Assembly: GCA_034421295.1 (NCBI GenBank)
Contig: DAOUKM010000012.1
Location: forward strand, 151,265-215,264
From: CAUZIR01 sp034421295
GTDB taxonomy: Bacteria > Chloroflexota > Dehalococcoidia > Lucifugimonadales > UBA2962
Length of the DNA: 64,000 bases
Reading direction: 5' to 3'
In this document: positions 8,454 to 16,967 of the stretch, one piece after another
Layout of the letters: each line of letters starts with the position of its first letter
Position numbering within the stretch: the first letter of the stretch is position 1
Notes under the pieces: model-generated
The model's input: the letters and a program-made list of their open reading frames with translations, nothing else
What the model was told of the DNA's origin: nothing
Database searches by the model: none
Made by a program: the position numbers and the translations under genes

Positions 8454-9153
8454 GAATTCCTGCGGACGGAGCGCGAATGTGCGATCGAATCAACCTTCAT
8501 GTGTGCGTACTGTATGACGACTCTGCCTTTTGGTGGTGGCTTGCCGTCCGTTTCTCAGTGTCCCCGCTATCTTAGCCCCATTGACGTTGACATTGTTCCT
8601 GACCTTGGGATACAGGCCCCCTGAGACTTACAAACGAGATGTGGATGTGGCCAGAGACTGGGCGTGGACGGGAAACCCGTCCGGTCGCAGGAGGGGATGT
8701 ACGCCGGCGACCACCGGGGAGAAAGTAAGGCTCACGTTCTTCCGTCGAGCCCATCTCCCCGACCCCATGCTCCCCTAGGCGCCGACCCGCCTGGGGAAGA
8801 GCGGCGGGCGATGGACCACCTGCAAGGGAGTCAACACGATCAAGGGGCTAGTGGGTGAGACGGTGGCCTAGAATAACAGCCTCTCAGTACCAAGGAGCAG
8901 GGAATCAAGGGCCGGGCGACACACCTTCCAGATGAGGAACTAGCTTTATCTCCCTACAGATCGGAAAGTCGCGCGGGACGTTGGGGGTCATTCGATCGAC
9001 CCGCCACAGCCGTAACCACCGCAAGGGAGCCCCAGTTCAGTCCCCTGGGGTCCTCACGACAAGAGGGTTAAGCTGAACGCAAAGGCCGACAAGCCTTCCA
9101 GACGGCCGGCTAAGGTCGCACATAGCGCCGCGTCCAGGGGAGACGGCTCCAAA
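8454..9153. other. 700-base stretch without a recognisable gene
   Basis: Only short, unconvincing open frames occur here, none with a family motif or a good ribosome site. The region should hold the promoters of the radical SAM gene (minus) and the DUF1801 gene (plus), but no clear -35/-10 pair is visible. Base composition is slightly less GC-rich than the neighbouring genes. Confidence 0.5.
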
Positions 9154-9552
9154 GTGGTCCTGCTTTCGGGCGGCAACCCTCAGATTCCGAAAGGGGACGG
9201 CAACGAGCCCGTGCAGGCCTACATCGCGGCCATGCCGGGCTGGAAGAGCGACGTCGGGCGCCGCCTGGATGACCTAATCGTGCGCACGGTGCCCGATGTG
9301 CGCAAGGCCGTAAGATGGAACTCGCCCTGGTACGGCATCGAGGACCGGGGCTGGTTCGTCAGTTACCACGTCTTCACCCGCTACGTAAAGGTGACCTTTC
9401 TCAATGGCGCGTCCTTGAGACCCTCACCACCCGGCTCAGGCAAGGACAAGGAATCGCGCTGGGTAGACATACATGAGGGCGAACTGGACGAGGCCCAGAT
9501 GACGGAGTGGGTCCGCCAGTCGGCCATCCTGCCTGGCTGGCGGGGGTTCTGA
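9154..9552 (+). CDS. DUF1801 (YdhG-like) domain protein
   Basis: The 132-residue frame shows the DUF1801 pattern: PVQAYIAAMPGWKSDVGRRLDDLIVRTVPDVRKAVRWNSPWYG followed by the aromatic WFVSYHVFTRYVKVTFLNGA. These segments lie near residues 20-85. Members are small cytoplasmic proteins of uncertain role, related in fold to YdhG. The reported start is GTG. The open frame continues upstream through a lysine/arginine-rich stretch with no ATG, GTG or TTG, so a rare CTG start at 9073 is the only alternative. It has no obvious operon partners. Confidence 0.75.
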   Translation: MVLLSGGNPQIPKGDGNEPVQAYIAAMPGWKSDVGRRLDDLIVRTVPDVRKAVRWNSPWYGIEDRGWFVSYHVFTRYVKVTFLNGASLRPSPPGSGKDKESRWVDIHEGELDEAQMTEWVRQSAILPGWRGF

Positions 9553-9794
9553 CGACCCGCCAGTCTCCGTTCTGCATTGATCAGATGGCCATGCCAGAGG
9601 CCGGCTTGACCACTTCGCATGCGAAACGTCGGCCGCACCGGGTCGCCATCATAGATGGCCTGACCGGGACTTGGGACCTCCGTATCGGCTCGGTGCGGCT
9701 GAGGTCAACTAGCAGGTCCGCCGGCTCGCATTAGGGCCGCTCCTGCCCCTCCACCGCGGGCGCTACAGGGCGAGGCGGGCCGCCCCGGGCGTCT

Positions 9795-10619
9795 TCACAG
9801 TCTGCGCACGTTCCACCTGGTCTTCAGGGCGGCCACCACTGCGAAGGCCAGTGTGGCCGCCAGCGCCATCGCGGGACCCGATGGCAGGTCCACATGGAAG
9901 GAGACATACAGGCCGGCCACCGCCGAGAAGGCGCCGACCAGTGCACCGATGACCATGACCCCGACGAACCTCCTGGCCAGGAGGTAGCCGGTCGCCGCCG
10001 GCGTGATTAGCATCGCCATGACCAGAACGATGCCGGCGGCCTGTATGCCGATAATGATGACCAACGCCAGCAGGGCGAGCAGCACGTACTCAACGAAGCT
10101 CGTCCGAATCCCGACGACCGTAGCGCCCACCGGATCGAAGGTCGTGTACACGAGCTGACGGTGAAATGCATACAGTCCGACAACCACCAGTGCGGTCAGC
10201 CCCAGCGAGACGAACACGTCGGTACGCGACACCCCCAGCACCTGCCCCAGCAGCAGGTCCTCGATGTTTACGTTTACGTAGGCGGCCACCGACAGCAACA
10301 CCAGACCCAGTGCGAACATGCCCGCGAAGACAATGCCTATCGAGGTGTCCTCGCTGATCCCCGTACGGCGGCTGACCACACCCATCAGCAGGGCAATGCC
10401 TATTCCAGCGGGCACCGCCGCAAAGAACGGACTGATTCCCAGCATGAAGGCGACCACCATGCCGGGCAGCACCGAGTGGGCCAGCGCGTCTCCCATGAAG
10501 GCGCGTCCCCTCGTGATTACGTATGCACCGAGTACCGGGCACATGATTCCGACGAGCACGGAAACTATCAGCGCCCGCACCATGAACCCGTACTGGAAAG
10601 GCTCGGTTAGAAACCCCAC
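9795..10619 (-). CDS. metal ABC importer permease (ZnuB/TroC/MntB family)
   Basis: This 274-residue integral membrane protein of the ABC-3 family has about eight hydrophobic segments. Its N-terminus, with ALIVSVLVGIMCPVLGAYVITRGRAFMGDALAHSVLPGMVVAFMLG, is the family hallmark. It would form the membrane channel of a zinc or manganese importer. Its GTG start overlaps the last base of the ATPase stop codon, so the two are translationally coupled. The expected solute-binding protein gene lies two genes upstream and is broken. Confidence 0.92.
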   Translation of the reverse strand: MGFLTEPFQYGFMVRALIVSVLVGIMCPVLGAYVITRGRAFMGDALAHSVLPGMVVAFMLGISPFFAAVPAGIGIALLMGVVSRRTGISEDTSIGIVFAGMFALGLVLLSVAAYVNVNIEDLLLGQVLGVSRTDVFVSLGLTALVVVGLYAFHRQLVYTTFDPVGATVVGIRTSFVEYVLLALLALVIIIGIQAAGIVLVMAMLITPAATGYLLARRFVGVMVIGALVGAFSAVAGLYVSFHVDLPSGPAMALAATLAFAVVAALKTRWNVRRL

Positions 10620-11377
10620 TAAGCTTGACCTGAACCGTTGCCCGCCCTGTTTATCGCAAAGTCCAGGCCATGGGAGCCGTAGAGCTCCTCAAGTACCTTC
10701 GGAGTGAACGCCTCAGCGGGTGAACCGCACGCACAGACGTGACGATTAATGCACAGAACCTGGTCGAAGCGCTCGGCCAGGTTAGTAAGGTCATGTGTGG
10801 CCAGCAGAACTATCATGCCCTCGGCGCGAAGTGACTGAAGAACCTCGATGATGCCCTCCTGGCCACCGACGTCCACCCCGCTGAAGGCCTCGTCCAGCAA
10901 TAGTATGCTCGCCCGCTGGGCCAGCGCTCGTGCGATGAATACCCGTTGACGCTGCCCGCTGGACAGTTCCGTCATCAGGGACGAGCGTCGCTCCCACAGC
11001 CCGACTCGGTCCAGACATTCACGCACCATCTCGCGGTCACTGTTGCTCGGCTGACGAAACCATCCGACATTGCCGTATCGCCCCATCATCACGACATCCA
11101 GGATGGTGGCCGGAAAGCGCCAGTTGATGCTGTCTCGCTGGGGGACGTAGGCCAGCGACCCGTTACGGGCATCCGCGCCCCGGAGCTTCACGGTTCCGCT
11201 AGCGATGGGCAGGATGCCCGCAATCGCATCGAAGAGGGTGCTCTTGCCGGCTCCGTTGGGACCCAGAACGCCCATCAGGGTTCCCGGCCCTACCTCGAAG
11301 GTAATATCTATCAGGGCCTTGAAACCGCGGCGCTCGACGGTAACATCCTTGACAGATATGCCCAGCGTGGCGTCCAT
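10619..11377 (-). CDS. metal ABC importer ATP-binding protein (ZnuC/MntA-type)
   Basis: The 252-residue ATPase shows Walker A GPNGAGKST near residue 40, a Q-loop in YVPQRDSINWRFP, the ABC signature ELSSGQRQR, and Walker B ILLLDEAFSGVD followed by the switch histidine in LLATHDL. The Q-loop region with RDSINWRFP is typical of the zinc/manganese subfamily. It energises the permease encoded directly downstream. Both reading frames are intact and show normal catalytic motifs. Two palindromes upstream of the broken binding-protein gene probably control the whole unit through the Fur-family regulator. Confidence 0.92.
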   Translation of the reverse strand: MDATLGISVKDVTVERRGFKALIDITFEVGPGTLMGVLGPNGAGKSTLFDAIAGILPIASGTVKLRGADARNGSLAYVPQRDSINWRFPATILDVVMMGRYGNVGWFRQPSNSDREMVRECLDRVGLWERRSSLMTELSSGQRQRVFIARALAQRASILLLDEAFSGVDVGGQEGIIEVLQSLRAEGMIVLLATHDLTNLAERFDQVLCINRHVCACGSPAEAFTPKVLEELYGSHGLDFAINRAGNGSGQA

Positions 11378-11454
11378 CTTCAGGGTCCGATTACGTCAAC
11401 TACTTACCGGCGCTGTCCGGTCCGTCCTACACAATCCGATCAGGTGAGGCACCC

Positions 11455-11825
11455 TCAGCTCAGCGCCTCGGCTATGCGCTCGACGATGGTCGACGGGTCG
11501 CGCACGCCGTTTTGCAGGAGATCCCTGAGCCACGACTCCTCCGGGCCGAGCCCTACGCTGAGCACAAGATCGGCGTCGGCGACTCTCGAAACGTCCCTGG
11601 CACCAGGCTGAACAACTCGATATTGTCCCCGCCCGTGGTCTCCACCCAATCGGCCACGACGTTGGTGGTCGTAACGGCGGGAAGATCGCGAACCTCAGGT
11701 TCGGGTTCCGCCGACGTGGCAGCGGTAGGCTCGACCTGCGTCGTCACCACCGTCGTGCCGCTGTCATCCGAACAAGCCGCAAGAGCCGCCGCCCGTGAAA
11801 TCGAGTATCTGTGTTTGGACGCCAC
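11455..11825 (-). pseudogene. broken solute-binding lipoprotein gene of the metal ABC importer (ZnuA/TroA-like)
   Basis: Two overlapping minus-strand frames join into a ruined ZnuA-type gene. The first carries an LAAC lipobox and then LPAVTTTNVVADWVETTGGDNIELFSLVPG, the family N-terminus. The continuation, GARDVSRVADADLVLSVGLG, lies in another frame. Intact relatives have about ten residues (a PHxxxP metal-site segment) between these parts, so a short frameshifting deletion is likely. The sequence then stops after about 30 more residues, so most of the roughly 300-residue protein, with its other metal ligands, is gone. The leader peptide is also too short. Order and strand fit the ABC operon. 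Assembly error is the alternative. Confidence 0.75.
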
Positions 11826-11896
11826 CGTCAGTCAGAGTCTCCCTGTTAGCGATCTATGAGCTTGCCTCAGAGGAGGTCAATGACCTATCCAGTCCT

Positions 11897-11913
11897 TTGA
11901 TAATTTGTCTCAA
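11897..11913. promoter_or_regulatory. candidate Fur/Zur-type operator 1
   Basis: TTGATAATTTGTCTCAA ends in a TTGA/TCAA inverted repeat and shares TGATAATnnGTCTCA with a second site 58 bases away. It lies about 70 bases upstream of the binding-protein remnant and downstream of the Fur-family gene on the same strand. Metal regulation of the importer is therefore likely. Confidence 0.5.
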
Positions 11914-11954
11914 TCCTGAGCGACGTGAGATCGACAAAATACGACTGTCTAACA

Positions 11955-11973
11955 GCTGATAATACGTCTCAGC
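11955..11973. promoter_or_regulatory. candidate Fur/Zur-type operator 2
   Basis: GCTGATAATACGTCTCAGC has perfect GCTGA/TCAGC arms, and the pairing extends one more base on each side. Its core matches operator 1 in 13 of 15 bases. The pair lies in the only intergenic space between the regulator gene and the importer operon. Confidence 0.5.
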
Positions 11974-12013
11974 TCAGGGCAACTAAGCTGCCAAATAAGG
12001 TCTTGATCTGACC

Positions 12014-12451
12014 CTAGTTGCCTTCGCCCTCGACGCAGCGGTCACAGATGACGTAGAGCTCGATCCGGTGACCCATAATCTCGCCGGGGATATCGTTACC
12101 CAGGGTCCGAAGCAACCGCTCAAAGGTAGTGGTCCGAAATTCCCCGACTATGCCGCACCTGACGCATACCGTGTGGTGATGGTGCTCAATGCGCGACAGG
12201 CTGTACTTGGGAGCACCGTCGAGGAGGTTCAGCCTGCATATGACGCCTACCTCCATGAGGAGCTTTATGGTCCGGAAGATCGTCGCCCTGCCCACCCCGG
12301 GCAGTTCGCTGCCGATCTCGTCCGCGGTAAAGCCCTCCTGCTTGCCCTCCAGGATGCGGATGATCGCTCTCCTGGGGGCGGTGGATCGATAACCGCGATC
12401 CTCGAGGACAGCCAACATATCCGGGCGAGAGGTGGTGGGCGGCATTATCAT
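12014..12451 (-). CDS. Fur-family metal-responsive repressor
   Basis: The protein has 145 residues from the ATG giving MIMPPTTSRPDML. The frame opens further upstream, but a TATAAT box lies seven bases before this ATG, so a leaderless start here is favoured. The N-terminal winged helix includes RSTAPRRAIIRIL and RATIFRTIKLL. The C-terminal half has the metal site IEHHHHTVCVRCG and a second cysteine pair in VICDRC, giving the two CxxC pairs of structural zinc in Fur/Zur proteins. Beside a zinc/manganese-type importer it may be a Zur or Mur type repressor; metal choice is inferred only from context. Confidence 0.9.
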   Translation of the reverse strand: MIMPPTTSRPDMLAVLEDRGYRSTAPRRAIIRILEGKQEGFTADEIGSELPGVGRATIFRTIKLLMEVGVICRLNLLDGAPKYSLSRIEHHHHTVCVRCGIVGEFRTTTFERLLRTLGNDIPGEIMGHRIELYVICDRCVEGEGN

Positions 12452-12458
12452 GACCTGG

Positions 12459-12464
12459 ATTATA
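12459..12464 (-). promoter_or_regulatory. -10 box of the Fur-family gene
   Basis: TATAAT on the minus strand is followed by ccaggtc and the ATG. The expected transcription start coincides with the start codon, implying a leaderless mRNA. Confidence 0.6.
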
Positions 12465-12797
12465 GGCACCCTCAGCGGTGAATGGGGAAGCCCCATCCTA
12501 TCGGTGATCCGTTTTGCGCGTCAAACCCGGCACCGCAGCTTTGCCACGGCGAATTCGACCGCTGCCCTGGCGACCCATCCCGGCGCAAACGTGCTGGCTC
12601 AATTGCCGACTTGCCCATTGGGCGAACATGCTGGCCGCCGCAGTGGTCTCCGGCACAGGGATGGTGCGAGACCTAACGAGACGGGTCTCAGCGGTGACGA
12701 CCGGGTCCTGTCCGAACGCCGGACTGCCCCTGCGCCGGCAGTTTCCACCGTCCCCTCTTACCAGGGCCCATCAGGCCCCGCATTCGATGGGACCGGC
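12465..12797. other. intergenic region upstream of the Fur-family gene
   Basis: About 330 bases hold no credible gene; open frames here are extensions of shadow frames. It should contain the -35 region of the Fur-family promoter and the 3' end of the SthA-like transcript. No terminator or repeat is evident. Confidence 0.45.
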
Positions 12798-14249
12798 CTA
12801 TGGCGTGAGCCGGCTCACGCCGTTCATGGCGGCGTCCGCATAGCATTCGACCAGCGTAGGGCAGCCGATCACGGACTCCAGGAAGTAGTCGATCGTGCCG
12901 CCGTGCGCGATCACGGCCTGCCCGACGTGTATCAGTTCGGCCGCGCCGTCCCCGATCGTGTGAACGCCCAGCAGCCTGCGGGTATCGGGGTCGAACAGCA
13001 ACTTAAGGACGCCGACGTCGTCGCCCTGTATGACGCTGCTGATGGTTTCCCTGTACTGCGCCTTGCCCACCTCGTAGGGAACACCCTCGCCGGTGAGCTG
13101 GTCCTCCGTCTTTCCAACCATCGCCACCTCGGGCACGGTCTTGACCGTGTACGGGTAGAGATCGGGGAACCCGCTCGAGGAAACTCCAAACGCGTGGCAG
13201 GCGGCCAGACGACCCTGGAGCTTGGAGGTCGAGGCAAGGTCCGGAAACCCGATGACTCCGCCGACCGCATAGACGCCCTCTACGTTGGTCTGGTAGTGAT
13301 CGTCGACGGTCAGGCGGCCCCGTTCATCGGAAATTATGCCCACCGCCTCGAGCCCCAGTGACTCGGTGGCTCCCGTCCTGCCGACGCAGTACATTACGGC
13401 ATCACTCACTATCTGCTTTCCGCTACCAAGAAGCACGCGCACCCTGTCGCCGAGTTCATCCCTGAGGTATTCGATGTCGAAAACCTCTTCGTTTAGGCGC
13501 AGTGTCACGCCCGTCTGGCGAAGGTGGTAGGCAAGGGTGTCGCTGATCTCTCTGTCGGCGAACGGCAGCAGCCGCGCCTCCTTGTCGACCAGCGTGACGC
13601 GCACCCCCAGGGTTGCAAAGGTGCCACAGTACTCTAGGCCGATCGATCCTGCCCCCACGATGGTCAGCTTGCGGGGCAACTCGGGCAGGTTCAGGACGTC
13701 GTCGCTAACAAATATGAGCCTCCCGTCCGCATGAACCACGGGTGGCCTGGTGGAAAACGCCCCGACCGCTATGACCGCCTTGTCGGTATTGATGGTGCGG
13801 CTCGTTCTTCCGTCGTCGGCGCGGAGCCGAATGGTGTGGCGATCCACGAACGAGGCCTCGGCGTTTATCATCTCCACCCTGCTTGCGGCGAGGCGTCCAC
13901 GCAGGATATCCACCTCCTGCCTCATCACGTACCGGGCCCTTTCCATAAGGTCGGCCATGGTGACGTTCCGCTTGACCGAATACGACCTGCCGTAGACCTT
14001 GCGTTCCCGGTGGCCGGTAAAGTGCAGAACGGCCTCACGCAGGGTTTTGCTCGCGGTTCCCGTGTTGACGCTTACGCCGCCAACGTCCCCGAGCCTCTCG
14101 ACCACGGCCACGCGTCCGCCGAACCTTGATGCCTGGATGGCGGCCATCTGTCCGGCCGGACCGGATCCGATCACAACCATGTCATAGTCGTAGCTGGTCA
14201 ACGCAGATGCTCCCGCCCTGGAGATGTCTATGACACGCGGGCTGATCAT
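12798..14249 (-). CDS. SthA/lipoamide-dehydrogenase-family flavoprotein, probable soluble transhydrogenase
   Basis: This 483-residue protein has FAD-binding GSGPAG at residues 28-33, a central NAD(P)-binding IVGAGSIGLEYCGTFATLG, and a C-terminal dimerisation domain. The overall pattern, including SKTLREAVLHFTGHRERKVYG, matches soluble pyridine nucleotide transhydrogenase more than dihydrolipoamide dehydrogenase. The region near the flavin reads GGVSVNTGTASKT: the usual first redox cysteine is Ser60 and the usual GTIPSK is one residue shorter. There is no redox disulfide, so electron transfer to a disulfide substrate is unlikely. It may exchange reducing equivalents between NADH and NADPH. Confidence 0.75.
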   Translation of the reverse strand: MISPRVIDISRAGASALTSYDYDMVVIGSGPAGQMAAIQASRFGGRVAVVERLGDVGGVSVNTGTASKTLREAVLHFTGHRERKVYGRSYSVKRNVTMADLMERARYVMRQEVDILRGRLAASRVEMINAEASFVDRHTIRLRADDGRTSRTINTDKAVIAVGAFSTRPPVVHADGRLIFVSDDVLNLPELPRKLTIVGAGSIGLEYCGTFATLGVRVTLVDKEARLLPFADREISDTLAYHLRQTGVTLRLNEEVFDIEYLRDELGDRVRVLLGSGKQIVSDAVMYCVGRTGATESLGLEAVGIISDERGRLTVDDHYQTNVEGVYAVGGVIGFPDLASTSKLQGRLAACHAFGVSSSGFPDLYPYTVKTVPEVAMVGKTEDQLTGEGVPYEVGKAQYRETISSVIQGDDVGVLKLLFDPDTRRLLGVHTIGDGAAELIHVGQAVIAHGGTIDYFLESVIGCPTLVECYADAAMNGVSRLTP

Positions 14250-14753
14250 GTACCGGTCAGGCGAGTTGCGTCAAGCCGCACCGGTAGCCCGTGCCACGGA
14301 TTCGGGCCTCCGCCCAGGCCTTTGTGGCTGAACCCAACTCAACGGCACAGCCGCAATCCTCCGCATGGGTACGATGATCGGTAGGCCCCGCGATCCAATT
14401 GCCGTAACTGAACGCTTAATGCGACTGCATATCATCACTCGACAAACACGTCGCTGAGCAGTAGAAACAAGGCAAGGAACATTGACAGGAAGGGGAAACA
14501 TTATCTGGTCTGATTGTTCTGATACTGACTCTCATATAGGCCTAATACTGTAGCCCCTCAAGCGAATGTAGAGCCTCCGTCTCCCAAACTAAAGGTGATC
14601 TATTCCGTCTCCTGTTCACGGCTAGCTTGTTCCATCAAACAACAGGACAATGGCACGGGCTTGTCTGCTAAACTCACCGTGTGTAAGTATGGATATTGGT
14701 GAGACCACTAGCTGTATGAACGTGCAGCAAAAAGAGTCTTTATGGAGGAGCAC
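14250..14753. other. divergent intergenic region, relatively AT-rich
   Basis: About 500 bases separate the SthA-like gene (minus) from the His-rich gene (plus). The segment is clearly more AT-rich than its neighbours. A possible promoter for the His-rich gene is TTGTCT near 14660 followed, 17 bases on, by TAAGTA. TGAGAC at 14700-14705 equals one half of the Fur-type operators seen at 11.9 kb, but a single hexamer is weak evidence. No structured RNA motif was recognised. Confidence 0.35.
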
Positions 14754-14966
14754 ATGGCCCACGAACACGACCAGCACGAGTGTGATACCCACGAACACCA
14801 CGGCGATGAGATTGGACACGTGCATGACGAGCACGAGTGCGATACCCACGAACATCACGCCGAGCACGCCGAGCATGAGTGCGACGATCACGAACACCAC
14901 GGCGATGAGGCCGGTCACATGCACGACCAGCACGAGTGCGACGACCACGAACACCACGGACATTAG
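14754..14966 (+). CDS. 70-residue His/Cys/acid-rich repeat protein, candidate metal chelator
   Basis: Starting at the second ATG, which has GGAGGA five bases upstream, the protein has 70 residues with 24 His, 4 Cys and 25 Asp/Glu. It consists of four copies of HECDxHEHH, centred near residues 12, 31, 45 and 64 and separated by GDEIGHVHDE-type linkers. There is no signal peptide, so it should act in the cytoplasm. Comparable His-rich proteins store or buffer nickel, zinc, cobalt or copper. It lies close to a Fur-family regulator and metal importer, which supports metal buffering. I know no named family with this exact repeat. A hairpin follows 86 bases downstream. Confidence 0.75.
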   Translation: MAHEHDQHECDTHEHHGDEIGHVHDEHECDTHEHHAEHAEHECDDHEHHGDEAGHMHDQHECDDHEHHGH

Positions 14967-15051
14967 GCATCGGTGGTCCCTCAAGGAGGTGCAACCGGAG
15001 GGGCCGACCCTTCTTCACCGAATCTGGCCTGCCAGTCGGAGCGCCCGTTCT

Positions 15052-15082
15052 CCCCTGCGGCCGAAACACCGGGCCGCAGGGG
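15052..15082 (+). terminator. GC-rich hairpin downstream of the His-rich gene
   Basis: CCCCTGCGGCC and GGCCGCAGGGG form a perfect 11-base-pair stem with a nine-base loop. No T-run follows, so it may stop transcription with Rho help or stabilise the 3' end. Confidence 0.45.
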
Positions 15083-15629
15083 CTAAGCGGTTGGCGATAG
15101 GCCTCTACGGCCTCACGAGCCTCCCGTCGGCTCTAGGATCCATTCCGGGCTTCGTCTAGCCGAGCACGGTAGACGCACGCAGGTCACCGATGCCGGCACC
15201 CTGCCTGGGCGCGCAGGGAGCCATCCCACGCCACCTTCGGCAAGTCCGCAATGGACGACGGTCGCGCTTCCGGAGGCTAGGGACACTACGATCGTGCTGA
15301 TGACCCAGGGGGTCCGGTAGGCGCCGTCTGACGGTCTCCCTAGAGACGATTGCAGCAAGGGCCGCGTCGCGACCCGGCTGGAGGATCCCTCCACGCCGAA
15401 CACCCTCTGAGCACAGGTCCCGGGCTTCGGAGGCGTCTTCGGGAGCCTGGGCTCCCCCGTTTCTGCCCTGAAAGGGTCGCCCTTGGCGCGGCTCTACCGG
15501 CGGCGGATCAGATCTTCAGGGTGAGCCGTCCACCGTGTGCGCATTGCGCGAAGTGCCGCTGAGCCCGCAAATGGACGGACGGTCCCGGTGTTCACCGCGG
15601 ACTCCTGCGGCACCTCGGCCTGCGGGACC
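15083..15629. other. about 550 bases without a recognisable gene
   Basis: Short frames on both strands lack motifs, ribosome sites and sensible composition. The two flanking genes end toward each other here, so promoters are not needed. Nothing repeated or structured beyond the preceding hairpin was noticed. Confidence 0.45.
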
Positions 15630-16715
15630 TCACATGACTACGACGGACCGCAGTACCTCTCCGCGCTCCATCTTGGCAAACGACTCCTCGACATCTCCCA
15701 GCGCGATCGTCTCGGATACGAATCCGTCCAGGTCGAGGCGTCCCTGCATGTACAGGTCTATGAACAGGGGGAAATCCCTCGTTGGCAGGCAGTCTCCATA
15801 CCAGGATGACTTAAGCGACCCACCCCTGCCGAACACCTCTATCAGCGGCAGGTCGATCCTCATATCCGGGCTCGGGACGCCGACGAGCACCACGGTTCCC
15901 GCGTGGTCCCGTGAGAAGAACGCCTGCTCGTAGGTCACGGGATTTCCGACCGCCTCAATTGCCACGTCCACTCCGTTGCCGCCGGTCAGGTCGCGTATGG
16001 CCTCCACCGGGTCGACCTCTGTCGAGTTGACCGTATGCGTGGCCCCAAACGACCTTGCCCACTCGAGCTTCCTTTCGTCTATGTCGACGGCGACTATGGT
16101 GTGCGCGCCGGCAAGGCGCGACCCCACGATCGCCGCATCGCCGACGCCTCCACAGCCGAAGACCGCGACCGAGTCGCCCCGCGTCACGCCTCCGGTGTTG
16201 ACCGCGGCTCCCAGACCGGCCATCACCCCGCACCCTACGAGCCCGGCGGCCGCGGCAGAGGCCGCCGGATCAACCTTTACCGCCTGACTGGCGTGGACCA
16301 GGGAAAGCTCGGTGAAGGCGCCTATCCCGAGGGCTGGCGACAACGGACTCCCATCGGCGAGAGTCATCTTCTGGGCGGCGTTCAAGGAAGCAAAGCAGTA
16401 CCAGGGCCTACCTCTCAGACAGGACCGGCAATCTCCGCAGGGAGCGCGCCAGGCGATGATCACGAAATCCCCCGGCGCAAGGTTGGTCACGCCGTCTCCG
16501 ATCTCCTGCACGATCCCGGCGGCCTCGTGCCCGAGCAGGAACGGGAACTCATCGTTTATGGCTCCCTGCCGGTAGTGAAGATCGGTGTGGCATACCCCGC
16601 ACGCCTGCACCCTTACCAGCGCCTCTCCGGGGCCCGGGTCGGGCACCACGATTTCCTCGAGCGTGACCGGGGCGCCGGCCGACATGGCTATCACTCCGCT
16701 GACCTGGTTCGCCAT
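15630..16715 (-). CDS. zinc-dependent alcohol dehydrogenase, S-(hydroxymethyl)mycothiol dehydrogenase-like
   Basis: This 361-residue medium-chain dehydrogenase has the catalytic zinc cysteine in ACGVCHTDLH, GHEAAG, four structural-zinc cysteines in CGDCRSCLRGRPWYC, and the coenzyme motif FGCGGVG. The late segment SSWYGDCLPTRDFPLFIDLYMQGRLDLD closely resembles mycothiol-dependent formaldehyde dehydrogenase (MscR). If so, it oxidises the formaldehyde-mycothiol adduct with NAD. Mycothiol is typical of Actinobacteria, so the thiol partner here is uncertain and the enzyme may act on another alcohol. A strong AGGAGG precedes the ATG. Confidence 0.82.
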   Translation of the reverse strand: MANQVSGVIAMSAGAPVTLEEIVVPDPGPGEALVRVQACGVCHTDLHYRQGAINDEFPFLLGHEAAGIVQEIGDGVTNLAPGDFVIIAWRAPCGDCRSCLRGRPWYCFASLNAAQKMTLADGSPLSPALGIGAFTELSLVHASQAVKVDPAASAAAAGLVGCGVMAGLGAAVNTGGVTRGDSVAVFGCGGVGDAAIVGSRLAGAHTIVAVDIDERKLEWARSFGATHTVNSTEVDPVEAIRDLTGGNGVDVAIEAVGNPVTYEQAFFSRDHAGTVVLVGVPSPDMRIDLPLIEVFGRGGSLKSSWYGDCLPTRDFPLFIDLYMQGRLDLDGFVSETIALGDVEESFAKMERGEVLRSVVVM

Positions 16716-16967
16716 CGATCTCTACCTCCTGGGGTATAGTCGGGATTCCGCCGGTCCATGCCCTACCGGGACCTGGACTGCGAGGCCAGATGTATTGGGA
16801 AAGCGCTGTGTCCGGGCCGCTAAGAAGGCCGCCCCGATGCGGCTCGCAGGCCGCATGCGAGCAGATTCTAGCAGACCATTGGCCCTCACTCCTGCGGCGC
16901 TGGAGGAGCCGCACCAGGCGCGGCCCCCGCGAACCGCGGGGCGCGCCACATTCGCAAGCCGCCGGAC

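Noticed and set aside
8664..8858. 64-residue frame (MDGKPVRSQEGMYAGDHRGE) suggesting a group II intron ORF fragment
   Set aside because: Similarity is vague and there is no domain V, reverse transcriptase motif or repeat.
12432..13361. 309-residue plus-strand frame
   Set aside because: Antisense to the 3' half of the SthA-like gene and the fur promoter; composition lacks any domain.
14622..14984. 120-residue minus-strand hydrophobic frame antisense to the His-rich gene
   Set aside because: Its Val/Leu-rich repeats are simply the complement of the His/Glu/Asp codons; the plus-strand frame has the ribosome site and sensible repeats.
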